Below the pieces are notes generated by a model. It was not told the origin of the DNA. It saw only the letters and a list, made by a program, of their open reading frames with translations, and ran no database searches. DNA of 64,000 nucleotides from Acidobacteriota bacterium (GTDB lineage Bacteria > Acidobacteriota > Vicinamibacteria > Vicinamibacterales > SCN-69-37): contig JADYYY010000007.1 in the NCBI GenBank assembly GCA_020853395.1, forward strand, positions 124,001 through 188,000, written 5' to 3'. Positions 39,043 to 48,054 of this stretch are shown in pieces. The first letter of the stretch is position 1; the number at the start of each line of letters is the position of its first letter. The translations under genes and the position numbers were made by a program.

Positions 39043-39933
39043 TCAGCCAGCCCTGCTAATCGGCCTCGTCAGGCACGTCGGACCACCGCCCCCCTTCACG
39101 CTGATTTCAACGCCGGCATACGTCCGCACGACCGCGCCTCGCGCCTCCAGCCGGGCACGGGTCACCGGATTGCCCTCGAGCATCACGCAGTGCCGGGGCG
39201 CCACGGCAAGGACGTTGGCGCCCATCGACTCGAGCTCTCCATCCGGAACCTCGATCAGCTCGACGCCGAGCGACAGCAGCCGCTCGCGGAACGTCACGGG
39301 CATCAACGGCGAGTAGACGACCGCAAGATCACGGTCGACGGGGCTGAGGATCGACATCAGGTGGAACACGTCGCCGGGGCCGCGCCAATGCACGAGCGGC
39401 ACGGTGATGACCTCATCCACGAGATCGCCCAAGAGCGCGGTGAGCTGGGCGATCCCGGCGTCGTTCGTCCGATAACCGCGGCCGACGGCGACGATGCGCG
39501 ACGTGAGCCACACGACGTCGCCGCCCTCGAGTTGTCCGGGCGCCTGGACCTCGCCGAGCAGGGGAATGCCCCACGCCTCGAAGGCGGCCCGCTGCGCGGC
39601 GGGTTCCCCGCCGCGCAGCGCCTTGCCCATCCGGCAGAGCACCATGCCCTTCGGCGTCGCCACCGAGGCGTCGCGGACGTAGAGAGCATCGAGGCCGACG
39701 TCGTCACCCTCGGGAAGGAAGCGCACGCGAGCACCGGCGTCCGCGACGAGCGCGGCGAATCTCTCGTGCTCGTCGATCGCCCGCGCGAGATCGGGAGCGG
39801 CGCTGAAGTTGAGGGCCTGCCACTCGCGCGCGATCCGGCCGGCGTCACGGAACGCGTCGCGCGGGTGCTTCAGCACGACCTCGGCGAGGCGATCGACCTC
39901 GGTACAGACCGTCGGCAGTGGAAGGCGCGGCAC
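39043..39933 (-). CDS. Dimethylarginine dimethylaminohydrolase / arginine deiminase-like hydrolase
   Basis: This 296-residue member of the guanidino-group-modifying superfamily has the substrate-guanidine acidic residues in EGDDVGLDALYVRDASV, the QLEGGDVVW motif, catalytic His in GPGDVFHLMS and the nucleophilic Cys near the C-terminus in GGGGPTCLTRP. The order and length match DDAH, which hydrolyses methylated arginines to citrulline, but related small deiminases cannot be excluded. It lies 16 bp downstream of an M28 peptidase gene, so a shared role in scavenging peptides or methylarginines is possible. Confidence 0.88.
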   Translation of the reverse strand: MPRLPLPTVCTEVDRLAEVVLKHPRDAFRDAGRIAREWQALNFSAAPDLARAIDEHERFAALVADAGARVRFLPEGDDVGLDALYVRDASVATPKGMVLCRMGKALRGGEPAAQRAAFEAWGIPLLGEVQAPGQLEGGDVVWLTSRIVAVGRGYRTNDAGIAQLTALLGDLVDEVITVPLVHWRGPGDVFHLMSILSPVDRDLAVVYSPLMPVTFRERLLSLGVELIEVPDGELESMGANVLAVAPRHCVMLEGNPVTRARLEARGAVVRTYAGVEISVKGGGGPTCLTRPISRAG

Positions 39934-39949
39934 GGCGGTGAGGAAGGGC

Positions 39950-40948
39950 CTAGCGCGTCGCGCCCGTGAAGCGGCGATCGAACTCCTCGACGAGCGCGAT
40001 CAGCGTCTCGACCGCTCGAACGTAGAAGCCATGATCGATCGTCTCGAAGTCGTCCGCCGGCTGGTGATGGAACGGCTCGTCCTCGACGCCCACGTAGATC
40101 GCCGGGATGCCGGCCTCGAGGAAGGCGAACTGATCGGAGTCCTCCGTCCAGTCGTCGCTCGTCCGCCCCGTCGGGTCCTCGTGTCCCATGCGCAAGCGCA
40201 CCGGCGCGGTCACGGCGACGCGCTCGATGTGCGGCCGCAGGAAGGGCTGGCGCGCCGCGCCCACGACGAACAGCTCGTCGTTCGGATCGCGGCCGAGCAT
40301 GTCGGCGTTGATGTCGATCAGGATCGCCCCGCGATCGACCGGCGGCGCGCGGACGAACGCGCGAGAGCCGAGCAACCCGCTCTCTTCGCCGTCGAACGCC
40401 ACCACGAGCAGCGCGTTGAGCGGCGGATGCGCGCGGAAGTACTCCGTGACGGCGATGAGGGCGGCGGCCCCGCTCGCGTTGTCGTCCGCCCCGTTGAAGA
40501 CCTGGCCGCCGCGCACGCCGACGTGATCGTAGTGCGCGCTCACGACAACGTACCGCCGCGGCTGGCGCGTCCCGTCGATCATCCCGACGAGGTTGACGCC
40601 CTGAGCCGGCGGCCGGCCGGGTCCGCGCGCCGGGACGACGAACGGATGCTCGTACGTGCCGCCGATCGGCCGCAGGCCGGCGGCCTGCAACCGGCTCGCG
40701 AGGTAGGCCCTCGCCTTTGCATTGCCGGCGCTGCCCATCAGCCGGCCCTCCATGTCGTCCGAGGAGAGCACCTGCAGGTCGCGCAGCAGCCGCGCGGCGT
40801 CGAACCGCGTGCTCGACGCCGGCGGCAGGCTCACCTGTGTAGCGCCGATCGCGACAAGCACGGCGAGCGCGAGCGCGGTGAGCCGCCATCGATGGCTCAC
40901 GATTCCTTCGCGAACGCGTGCGGCGACAACCGTGCGGCCCGAGACCAT
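39950..40948 (-). CDS. M28 family zinc aminopeptidase, membrane-anchored
   Basis: This 332-residue peptidase has an N-terminal hydrophobic segment (RLTALALAVLVAIGATQVSL) and then the M28 catalytic domain. The co-catalytic zinc ligands are visible in SAHYDHVG, GADDNASG, GEESGLLGS (general-base Glu), DINADMLG and the final His in PFHHQPADDFETI. It is probably periplasmic. A later GTG start (SHRWRLTALAL) is also possible. It is divergent from bshB1. Confidence 0.91.
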   Translation of the reverse strand: MVSGRTVVAARVREGIVSHRWRLTALALAVLVAIGATQVSLPPASSTRFDAARLLRDLQVLSSDDMEGRLMGSAGNAKARAYLASRLQAAGLRPIGGTYEHPFVVPARGPGRPPAQGVNLVGMIDGTRQPRRYVVVSAHYDHVGVRGGQVFNGADDNASGAAALIAVTEYFRAHPPLNALLVVAFDGEESGLLGSRAFVRAPPVDRGAILIDINADMLGRDPNDELFVVGAARQPFLRPHIERVAVTAPVRLRMGHEDPTGRTSDDWTEDSDQFAFLEAGIPAIYVGVEDEPFHHQPADDFETIDHGFYVRAVETLIALVEEFDRRFTGATR

Positions 40949-41005
40949 GCCGATCCACTATCCGGCCCACGGCCGCAGAGACGCAAGTGCTAAAGTCCTC
41001 GTGAT

Positions 41006-41719
41006 ATGGCCGTCGACTTGCTCGTGTTCGGGCCGCACCCGGACGATCTCGAGATCGGCCTCGCGGGCGCGATCGCCCGGCACGTCGCCGAAGGCGCGCG
41101 CGTCGGGCTCTGCGATCTCACGCGCGGCGAGCTGGGCTCGAACGGCACGCCCGACGATCGCGTCCAGGAAGCCGACGCGGCCGCCCGCGTGCTCGGCGCC
41201 GCCTGGCGCGTGAACCTCGGCTGGCCCGACGGCGGGATCGTGCCGAGCGTCGAGATCCTCCGCGCGGCCGTGGATCTCATCCGGACGCACCAGCCGCGGA
41301 CGATCGCCCTGCCCTACTGGGACGATCGGCATCCCGATCACGGGGCGGCCAGCCGAGTGCTCGACCTGGCCGCCTTCCGCAGCGGCCTGCGCCGCTTCGT
41401 CACCGACCAGGCTCGCTGGCAGCCGGACTGGCTCTGCTACTACTTCATCAACAACTCGACGACGCCGTCGTTCGTGATCGACGTGTCGGCCCACTACGAG
41501 ACGAAACGCGCGGCGCTCGCCTGCCACCGGACGCAGTTCGCGCCGCAGGATCCGTCCGCCGTCGCCACGCGCCTGACGGCGAGCGCCTTCCAGCAGTTGA
41601 TCGAAAGCCGCGACGCGCAGTTCGGCGCGCAAATCGGCGTCGCGTTCGCCGAGGGCATCGTCGTTCGCGAGCCGATCGTCCGCGGCTCGCTCTTCAAGCT
41701 CGATCGGGCCGGCAGGTGA
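41006..41719 (+). CDS. bshB1: Bacillithiol biosynthesis deacetylase BshB1
   Basis: BshB1 is a zinc-dependent LmbE/PIG-L family deacetylase that removes the acetyl group from GlcNAc-malate, the second step of bacillithiol synthesis. The 237-residue protein has FGPHPDDLEIG (zinc ligands His and Asp) and the later HPDH zinc motif in DRHPDHGAA, with LTRGELGSNGTP typical of BshB1. Its stop overlaps the bshA start (GTGA). bshC is not in this window. Confidence 0.94.
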   Translation: MAVDLLVFGPHPDDLEIGLAGAIARHVAEGARVGLCDLTRGELGSNGTPDDRVQEADAAARVLGAAWRVNLGWPDGGIVPSVEILRAAVDLIRTHQPRTIALPYWDDRHPDHGAASRVLDLAAFRSGLRRFVTDQARWQPDWLCYYFINNSTTPSFVIDVSAHYETKRAALACHRTQFAPQDPSAVATRLTASAFQQLIESRDAQFGAQIGVAFAEGIVVREPIVRGSLFKLDRAGR

Positions 41720-42852
41720 GGATCGGCATCGTCTGCTATGCCTCGGTCGGCGGGAGCGGCGTCGTCGCCACCGAACTGGCGCTCGCGCTGGCGGACCGCG
41801 GGCACGACATCCATCTGGTCAGCAGCGAGCTGCCGTTCCGCTGGCGGTGGGCGTCGCGCGGGCTCACGTTCGAGCGCGTCGAGGTACCGAGCTACCCGCT
41901 GTTCCGCGAGCCGCAGTACCTGCTCGCGCTCACGAACACGCTCGTGCGCGTGTCGCGCAAACACCGGCTGGACCTGATCCATGCGCACTACGCGGTGCCA
42001 CACGCCACCGCGGCCTACCTCGCCCACCAGGTGCTCTCGGCCGATCGCACGCCGCCGCCCCGCACCGTGACGACGCTGCACGGCACGGACATCACGCTCG
42101 TCGGCAGCGACCGATCCTACGCTGACGTCGTCGCCTTCTCGATCCAGCAGTCGCACGGGATCACGGCCGTCTCCGAGAGCTTGAAGCGCGACACGACGTC
42201 GGCGCTCGCGATCGAGAAGGAGATCGCGGTCATCCCGAACTTCCTGGACATCGAGGTCTGGGCGCGCCATCCGGAGACGAACCTGCGCGCCCGGCTTTGC
42301 GAATCGCGCGAGGCCGTCATCGTGCACGTCTCCAACTTCCGGCCGGTGAAGCGCGTGCCGGTCGTGATCGAGATCTTCAGTCGCATCCGGAGCGCCGTCA
42401 GGGCGCGGCTCGTGATGATCGGCGACGGTCCGGACCGGGCCGCCGCCGAGCAGCAGGCGGCCGATGCCGGCATCGGCGAGTGGGTCCAGTTCGTCGGCGA
42501 GCAGCAGGACCTCGTGCCGTGGCTTTCGAGCGCGGACCTGTTTTTGCTGCCGTCCGCGCAGGAGAGTTTCGGCCTCGCGGCGGTCGAGGCGATGGCGTGC
42601 GGCGTACCGGTGGTCGCGTCGCGCGTGGGCGGCCTGCCGGAGGTGATTCACGATGGGCGGACCGGTGTGCTCTGCGAGCCGACCGACGTCGAGGGCATGG
42701 CGAGCGCGGCGATCGGGCTGCTCCAGGACGCCGCGCGGAGGTCCGTGATGGCAGCCGCGGCGGCCGCCGACGTCCGCGCGCGGTTCTCGGCCGGCGCCAT
42801 CGTGCCGCGCTACGAGCAGTTCTACGACAGCGTGCTGGCGGGGCCCGCATGA
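41716..42852 (+). CDS. bshA: N-acetyl-alpha-D-glucosaminyl L-malate synthase BshA
   Basis: BshA is a GT4 glycosyltransferase that joins UDP-GlcNAc and L-malate in the first step of bacillithiol synthesis. The 378-residue protein starts with GIVCYASVGGSGVVATEL, has HAHYAVPHA and TTLHGTDITLVG, which are highly specific for BshA, and the sugar-nucleotide motif PSAQESFGLAAVEAMA. It starts at a GTG overlapping the bshB1 stop, and its own stop overlaps the crcB start. Confidence 0.95.
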   Translation: MRIGIVCYASVGGSGVVATELALALADRGHDIHLVSSELPFRWRWASRGLTFERVEVPSYPLFREPQYLLALTNTLVRVSRKHRLDLIHAHYAVPHATAAYLAHQVLSADRTPPPRTVTTLHGTDITLVGSDRSYADVVAFSIQQSHGITAVSESLKRDTTSALAIEKEIAVIPNFLDIEVWARHPETNLRARLCESREAVIVHVSNFRPVKRVPVVIEIFSRIRSAVRARLVMIGDGPDRAAAEQQAADAGIGEWVQFVGEQQDLVPWLSSADLFLLPSAQESFGLAAVEAMACGVPVVASRVGGLPEVIHDGRTGVLCEPTDVEGMASAAIGLLQDAARRSVMAAAAAADVRARFSAGAIVPRYEQFYDSVLAGPA

Positions 42853-43223
42853 CCTGGCTGCTCATCGGCATCGGCGGCGGCCTCGGCGCGATGGCTCGTC
42901 ACGCGCTCAACGGCGCGGTGCACCGGCTGGCGCCCGGCTCGATCTTCCCCACGGGGATCTTCGTGGTGAACGTGCTGGGATCCGCCGCGATCGGCCTTCT
43001 CGCGGGCCTGCTCGCCGGCGCGCGGATCGACCTGCGCCCGGACACGCGCACGTTTCTCATCGTCGGCGTGCTCGGCGGGTTCACGACGTTCTCGTCGTTC
43101 AGCCTGGACACGTTCACGCTGCTGCGCAGCGGCCATCTCGGCCTTGCCCTCTGGAACATCGCCGGCCAGGTCGGCCTCTCACTGGTCGCGCTGGCCGTCG
43201 GCTTCAGGATCGGCCACGGCTAG
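42849..43223 (+). CDS. crcB: Fluoride ion channel CrcB/Fluc
   Basis: This 124-residue four-helix membrane protein forms the dual-topology fluoride exporter Fluc. Diagnostic stretches are IGGGLGAMARH at the start, FPTGIFVVNVLGSAAIG with the conserved Asn, and GFTTFSSFSLDT, which lines the fluoride path. The ATG overlaps the bshA stop (ATGA). No fluoride riboswitch precedes it, as it is the last gene of the bacillithiol operon. Confidence 0.95.
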   Translation: MTWLLIGIGGGLGAMARHALNGAVHRLAPGSIFPTGIFVVNVLGSAAIGLLAGLLAGARIDLRPDTRTFLIVGVLGGFTTFSSFSLDTFTLLRSGHLGLALWNIAGQVGLSLVALAVGFRIGHG

Positions 43224-43276
43224 TCGCACGCAATCGCGCATGGCCGAACCATCCAAATGTAATTAAGGTAGTAGTG

Positions 43277-44698
43277 ATGCATGCCAAGCCGGGAGTCGAA
43301 TCGGACCGCGTCCTCGTCGTCGAAGACGACGCCGCGCAGCGGGTGGGGCTGCAGCAACTGATTCGGAGCTGGGGATTCGCGGTCGAAGCCGCGAGCGACG
43401 GCCGCGAGGCACTCGAGCGCATCGCGGCCGTCGAGCCGACGATCGTCTTGAGCGATCTCGTCATGCCGCGGATGGACGGCCTGGAACTGCTCGTGAACCT
43501 GCGGCAGGAGCATCCGGACATCACCGTCGTGCTGATGACTGCGCAGGGCACGGTGGAGACGGCGGTGTCGGCCATCAAGCAGGGCGCGTACGACTACTTG
43601 AGCAAGCCCATCGATCCGCAGCGGCTGAAGATCCTGCTCGACCAGATCGTCGAGCGGCACGGCACCCAGCGCGAGGTCCGGCTGCTGCGCCGGCAGCTCC
43701 AGGAGCGCGGGACGTTCGGCAAGATGATCGGGGCGAGCGCGGAGATCCGGAAGATCTATCAGCTCGTCGAGCAGGCGGCCCCCACCGTCGCGTCGGTGCT
43801 GATCAGCGGCGAATCCGGAACGGGCAAGGAGCTGGTCGCGCAGACGATCCACCAGCTCAGCCCGCGGGCGATGCAGCCGTTCGTGCCGCTCAACTGCGCC
43901 GCCATTCCCGACACGCTGCTCGAGTCCGAGCTGTTCGGCCACGAGAAAGGCGCGTTCACCGGCGCGTTCGCCCGGCGGCAAGGCGCGTTCGAGCTGGCGA
44001 ACCGCGGCACGCTGTTCCTCGACGAGATCGCCGAGATGACGCCGGCCACGCAAGCGAAGCTGCTGCGCGTCCTGCAGGAGCGATCGTTCCGTCCGCTCGG
44101 CGGCCAGCGCGAGCAGACGGTGGACATCCGCGTCATCGCCGCGACGAACGTCGAGCCCGCGGAGGCGGTACGGCAGGGCAAGCTGCGCGAAGATCTCTAC
44201 TACCGGCTCAACGTCTTCGCGATCCGCCTGCCGCCGCTCCGGGAGCGGCGCGGCGACATCCCGCTGCTCGTGCAGGCGTTCCTCCGCGAGTTCGGCGATC
44301 GGAACGGCAAGAAGCTCGCCGGCATCTCCGACGCCGCGATGCAGACGCTCGAACGGCACCACTGGCCGGGCAACGTGCGCGAGCTGCGGAACGTGATGGA
44401 GCGCGCGACGATCGTGGCGAAGGGCGACCTGATCGAGCCGGAGGACCTGCCGGTCTTCGCGCCGGCGGTGGGCGCCCCGGCGTCGCCGGCGGCCGGTGGC
44501 GGCCCGGGCACCGCGGCGTTCACCGGGCTGACGCCGGGCACGACGGTCGACGAGGCGGAGCGCCGGCTGATCGAGGTGACGCTGGAGCACACCGGCGGCA
44601 ACAAGACGCGCGCGGCCGAGATGCTCGGCATCAGCCTCAAGACGCTGCACAACAAGCTGAACCGCATGAAGGAAGAGGGCGCGGCGCAGCGCGAGTGA
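43277..44698 (+). CDS. Sigma-54-dependent response regulator (NtrC family)
   Basis: This 473-residue transcription activator has a receiver domain (residues 1-120: VLVVEDDAAQ, the phospho-Asp in IVLSDLVMPRMDG, Lys in YLSKPI). The AAA+ sigma-54 interaction domain (about 145-380) has Walker A GESGTGKE, the GAFTGA loop that contacts sigma-54, and LFLDEIAEM. The C-terminal Fis-type helix-turn-helix is NKTRAAEMLGISLKTLHNKL. An in-frame GTG three bases upstream is an equal start choice. The cognate kinase gene starts 1 bp after its stop. Confidence 0.95.
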   Translation: MHAKPGVESDRVLVVEDDAAQRVGLQQLIRSWGFAVEAASDGREALERIAAVEPTIVLSDLVMPRMDGLELLVNLRQEHPDITVVLMTAQGTVETAVSAIKQGAYDYLSKPIDPQRLKILLDQIVERHGTQREVRLLRRQLQERGTFGKMIGASAEIRKIYQLVEQAAPTVASVLISGESGTGKELVAQTIHQLSPRAMQPFVPLNCAAIPDTLLESELFGHEKGAFTGAFARRQGAFELANRGTLFLDEIAEMTPATQAKLLRVLQERSFRPLGGQREQTVDIRVIAATNVEPAEAVRQGKLREDLYYRLNVFAIRLPPLRERRGDIPLLVQAFLREFGDRNGKKLAGISDAAMQTLERHHWPGNVRELRNVMERATIVAKGDLIEPEDLPVFAPAVGAPASPAAGGGPGTAAFTGLTPGTTVDEAERRLIEVTLEHTGGNKTRAAEMLGISLKTLHNKLNRMKEEGAAQRE

Positions 44699-44699
44699 G

Positions 44700-46538
44700 A
44701 TGCCGAGCATCAAGACCAAGCAGGTGGCCGGCGTCACGCTCATCGTCGGCCTCGCGGTCGTGCTCCTGAGCGGCTGGTACATCTCGTCGCTGGCGAAGGT
44801 TTGGCTCGAGGAGACGCGCGCACGCGCCGAGCTGCTCGCCAACGCCATCACCCATCGCGCCTTCGACGTGCTGCTGACGGGCGGCGGCGATCCGCTCGAG
44901 CTGCTCGGGCGCGACGATGGCCTGAAGTCGATCCTGCAGGCGAGCGCGTACTCGGAGAACGTGCTGTATGCCGAGATCGTGGACACGCAGGAGCGCATCG
45001 TCGCGCACCCGGATCCGCTGATCATCGGATCGCGCGCGACGCCGGCCGACGACATCTCCGCGCTCCTGAACGAAGGCCCGGCCGCGCAGGCGAGCGCGAT
45101 CTACGCGGAAGGCGGCCGCTCGTTCGAGTACCGCCGGCCGCTGCTCATCGGCGACACCGAGTTCGGGTCGGTCCGCGTCGGGATCTCCACGCTCCTGCTC
45201 CGGCGCGAGCTGAACCAGCAGCTCCGGACGCCGCTCGCCACGGCCGCGCTGGCCATCGTGCTCGCGTCGCTCGTCGCGATGCTGCTCGCCCAGGTCGCGC
45301 TCCGGCCCATTCACGTCGTCAGAAGCGGCCTGGCCCGGCTCGGCCGCGGGGAGATCGACGTCAACGTCGACCTGAAGGGCGATGCCGATCTCGCCGAGCT
45401 CGGCGACTCGTTCAAGGCGGTGAGCGCGCGGCTCGCGGCCGATCGAACCGAGCTCGCGAGCCAACGGGCCACGCTCGAATCCGTCGTCGAGAACCTGGAA
45501 GACGCCGTGGCGCTCTTCGATCAGCAGGGCTGCCTGCTCTTCGCCAATCCCGCGATGCGCACGGTGCTCGGCGACGCGAGCGGGCCGGTGGACCGGTTTC
45601 TGCCGCAGGGCCATCCGTTCCGGACGGCGGTGGCGTCGGTGCTCGAGGGCCATCAGTCGCTCGAGTCCACGACCGTCGACGTGCCCGGCGTCGGCAAGCG
45701 CCTCGTGCTCGCCCATCTCGTCGAGGACGCCGACGGGCGGGCGCTCGGCGCGATGCTCGTCGCCCGCAATCTCGCCTACCTGAACCAGGTGGAGTCGACG
45801 CTCAACTACTCGCGCAAGCTCGCGGCGCTCGGACGACTGTCGGCCGGCATCGCGCACGAGGTCAAGAACCCGCTGAACGCGACGATGATCCACCTCGAGC
45901 TGCTGAAGATGCAGGTCGCCGACATGCCGGCGGCGCTCGAGCACGTGACGGTGATCGGCGCGCAGGTGCGGCGGCTCGACGAGGTCGTGCAGGGCTTCCT
46001 GCGCTTCACGCGTCCGGAGGAGCTGCAGCTCCAGCCGGTGCAGCTCGCGCCGCTCTTCGATGGCATCATGCCGGTGATCGCCGCCGAGGCGAGCAAGTCG
46101 CACGTGGAGGTGCGGCTCGACGTCCCGGCGTCGCTGCCAGCCATCAGCGGTGATTCCGGCCTGCTCCAGCAAGCTTTCCTGAACCTCGCGCTCAACGCCT
46201 GTCAAGCCATGCCCACTGGCGGCCGGCTGCGGATCGGCGCGCGGATCGGCGCGCCGCACGACGTGGAGATCGCGTTCGAGGACACGGGCGTCGGCATCGC
46301 GCCCGACCATCTGGCGCGCATCTTCGATCTCTACTTCACGACGAAGGAGCACGGCAGCGGCATCGGCCTCTCGCTCGTGTACCGGACCGTACAACTGCAC
46401 GACGGCCACATCGAGGTGCAGTCGGTGCCGGGTCACGGGACGACGTTCCGCCTGCGCTTCCGCGTGGCGCCGGTCGCCGCACCGCGCGCGCTGCCGCCGA
46501 CCGGCACGCTCGGCCTGCGCACGGTCGAGTCCGTATAA
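44700..46538 (+). CDS. Membrane sensor histidine kinase
   Basis: This 612-residue kinase is presumably partner of the preceding NtrC-type regulator. It has an N-terminal membrane helix (VTLIVGLAVVLLSGWYI), a periplasmic sensor of about 150 residues, a second helix (ATAALAIVLASLVAMLLAQV), HAMP, a PAS-like domain (about 245-345), HisKA with GIAHEVKNPLNATM containing the phospho-His, and HATPase motifs (NLALNACQA, EDTGVGIA, HGSGIGLSLV). The ligand is unknown. The stop overlaps the next ATG by one base (TAATG). Confidence 0.95.
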   Translation: MPSIKTKQVAGVTLIVGLAVVLLSGWYISSLAKVWLEETRARAELLANAITHRAFDVLLTGGGDPLELLGRDDGLKSILQASAYSENVLYAEIVDTQERIVAHPDPLIIGSRATPADDISALLNEGPAAQASAIYAEGGRSFEYRRPLLIGDTEFGSVRVGISTLLLRRELNQQLRTPLATAALAIVLASLVAMLLAQVALRPIHVVRSGLARLGRGEIDVNVDLKGDADLAELGDSFKAVSARLAADRTELASQRATLESVVENLEDAVALFDQQGCLLFANPAMRTVLGDASGPVDRFLPQGHPFRTAVASVLEGHQSLESTTVDVPGVGKRLVLAHLVEDADGRALGAMLVARNLAYLNQVESTLNYSRKLAALGRLSAGIAHEVKNPLNATMIHLELLKMQVADMPAALEHVTVIGAQVRRLDEVVQGFLRFTRPEELQLQPVQLAPLFDGIMPVIAAEASKSHVEVRLDVPASLPAISGDSGLLQQAFLNLALNACQAMPTGGRLRIGARIGAPHDVEIAFEDTGVGIAPDHLARIFDLYFTTKEHGSGIGLSLVYRTVQLHDGHIEVQSVPGHGTTFRLRFRVAPVAAPRALPPTGTLGLRTVESV

Positions 46539-47095
46539 TGAGTGACATGACCATCGCCGCGCGGCTCGTGATGGTGGCGGCCGCGTGTGCAGCGATATCG
46601 GCGTGCGCCAAGACGCAGGCACGGACGATGCCGTCGATCGCGCTCATGACGCCGCAGGCGCCGGCGCGGGTCGCCGTGCCGGTGCCGCTCCCCGATCCCG
46701 ATGTCGCGCCCGAGCCGCCGCCTCCGGCGCCCGAACCGCTCGCGCGCCCACGCGAGTCTCAACCCGCGAGAACGGCCGAGCGTCCGCCCGCATCGACACC
46801 TCCGCCTCCGGCCGCAGCGCCCGCCGCCCCCGCCGCCGAAACGCCGACGGTCCTGCAGACCACGATCGACTCGAGCGGCCTCGAACAACGAACGCGCACG
46901 CTGCTCGACGAGGCGCAGCGCAACCTCGATCGCGTGAAGTACAAAGAGCTCGCCGCGCCGGCCCGCGCGCAGTACGACAGCGTCGCCAGCTTCATCCGCA
47001 GTGCCCGGCAGGCGCTCCAGATTCGCAACTATCTGTACGCCGAATACCTCGCCGCCAAGGCGGCGGCCGTGGCCAGGGAGCTCGTCAAGGGCTAG
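46538..47095 (+). CDS. Pro/Ala-rich lipoprotein, third gene of the two-component operon
   Basis: This 185-residue probable lipoprotein has a signal ending in the lipobox AISAC (Cys at residue 23). A Pro-rich spacer follows (about 45-105). The helical C-terminal domain (residues 110-185) includes RTLLDEAQRNLDRVKY and YLYAEYLAAKAAAVAREL, which resembles tetratricopeptide-like or Lpp-like helices. I do not recognise a named family. The one-base overlap with the kinase gene suggests it works with the two-component system, perhaps as envelope input. Confidence 0.75.
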   Translation: MSDMTIAARLVMVAAACAAISACAKTQARTMPSIALMTPQAPARVAVPVPLPDPDVAPEPPPPAPEPLARPRESQPARTAERPPASTPPPPAAAPAAPAAETPTVLQTTIDSSGLEQRTRTLLDEAQRNLDRVKYKELAAPARAQYDSVASFIRSARQALQIRNYLYAEYLAAKAAAVARELVKG

Positions 47096-47102
47096 CGAGC
47101 CC

Positions 47103-47927
47103 TTACTTCCAGCGTTCCTTCACCTGCTGCCATTGCGCCAGGAGCGACGTGAGCGCCTCGCGCGCGTCCGCGCCGGCGGCGAGCTGCATCGCGCGCTCGG
47201 GCAGGATCACCTGGGTGACGAGCCGATCCAAATCGTCGCGCAGCGACGCGCCGCGGTCGCCAAACGACGCGGCGCGCGCCCAGGCCGCCACCGCCGCCCC
47301 CCACGCGCGCGCGGCGTCGTCGACGCCGGCCGCGCCGGCCGCCAGCCAGTAGCTCGCCGCGAGCGAGGTCGGATGCCGTCCGATCTCCGCTTCCGCGCGC
47401 GCGACGATGCGCTCGTAGCCGGCGTGGCGGGTGTGCTCGGGACCGAACTGCGCCTGCCGATCGAGCGACAGCGCCCACCAGTCGAACAGCCGATCGCGGC
47501 TGTCCGCATCGAGCAGATCGGCGCGCGCCAGCGCGACCTCGAACTGCTCGGCCGCGGCGCTGTAGCGATCGTCGAACGTGTACTGATCGTCGAGGAACAG
47601 CAACTGACCGAGGCCGATCGTGTACTCGACCTGATCGCGCGGGTCGAGGCGCTCCACCGGCACGCGCCGCAGCGCGTCCTGCGCCTGCGTCAAGTCGCGC
47701 GGGTCCGACAATGCCCGATACCGTTCGATGCGCGCGCGCGCCATCACGACCAGGCCGGCGGGCGCCAGGTCGGGTACGCGCTGCGCGGCCTCGGCCTGCG
47801 CGATGGCCGCGTCGTAGCGCTGCTCGTTGTAGAGCTGGCGCGCCTGGATCAGCGGATCGGGCGCCTTGCCCTGGCCCATCGCGCCCATCAGCGCGACGGC
47901 CAGCACAACGACGCGTAGTGCGTTCAT
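47103..47927 (-). CDS. Secreted TPR-like hypothetical protein
   Basis: This 274-residue protein has a short signal peptide (ALRVVVLAVALMGAMG). Its helical repeats resemble tetratricopeptides (ARQLYNEQRYDAAIAQAEAA, then later AAAEQFEVALARADLL). The function is not recognised. It is convergent with the lipoprotein gene, 7 bp away. The Shine-Dalgarno position is occupied by a run of eight G on the coding strand, 5 nt before the ATG (see the separate entry). Confidence 0.72.
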   Translation of the reverse strand: MNALRVVVLAVALMGAMGQGKAPDPLIQARQLYNEQRYDAAIAQAEAAQRVPDLAPAGLVVMARARIERYRALSDPRDLTQAQDALRRVPVERLDPRDQVEYTIGLGQLLFLDDQYTFDDRYSAAAEQFEVALARADLLDADSRDRLFDWWALSLDRQAQFGPEHTRHAGYERIVARAEAEIGRHPTSLAASYWLAAGAAGVDDAARAWGAAVAAWARAASFGDRGASLRDDLDRLVTQVILPERAMQLAAGADAREALTSLLAQWQQVKERWK

Positions 47928-47932
47928 CGAGG

Positions 47933-47940
47933 CCCCCCCC
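47933..47940 (-). repeat. G8 homopolymer in the ribosome-binding position
   Basis: On the minus strand, eight consecutive G precede CCTCG and the ATG of the gene at 47103-47927. The run can act as the Shine-Dalgarno element, and length changes by slippage would alter its spacing to the start codon. Confidence 0.6.
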
Positions 47941-48054
47941 GTAAACGATGGTAAGTTTTACATGCCCGCCGTGCGCCACCGTAGTCCCCTACAGCCTCAG
48001 GCCACTTCGACCGACGTTCCGATTGGCAAGGAACTTGAAAATCTGGGGAGCGTC

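Noticed and set aside
42700-42848. Fluoride riboswitch before crcB
   Set aside because: crcB overlaps the end of bshA and has no untranslated leader that could hold the aptamer.
48023-48039. Sigma-54-like TTGGCAAG-GAAC-TTGAA upstream of the second VWA gene
   Set aside because: The essential GC of the -12 element is GA, and the start point would fall inside the Shine-Dalgarno sequence.
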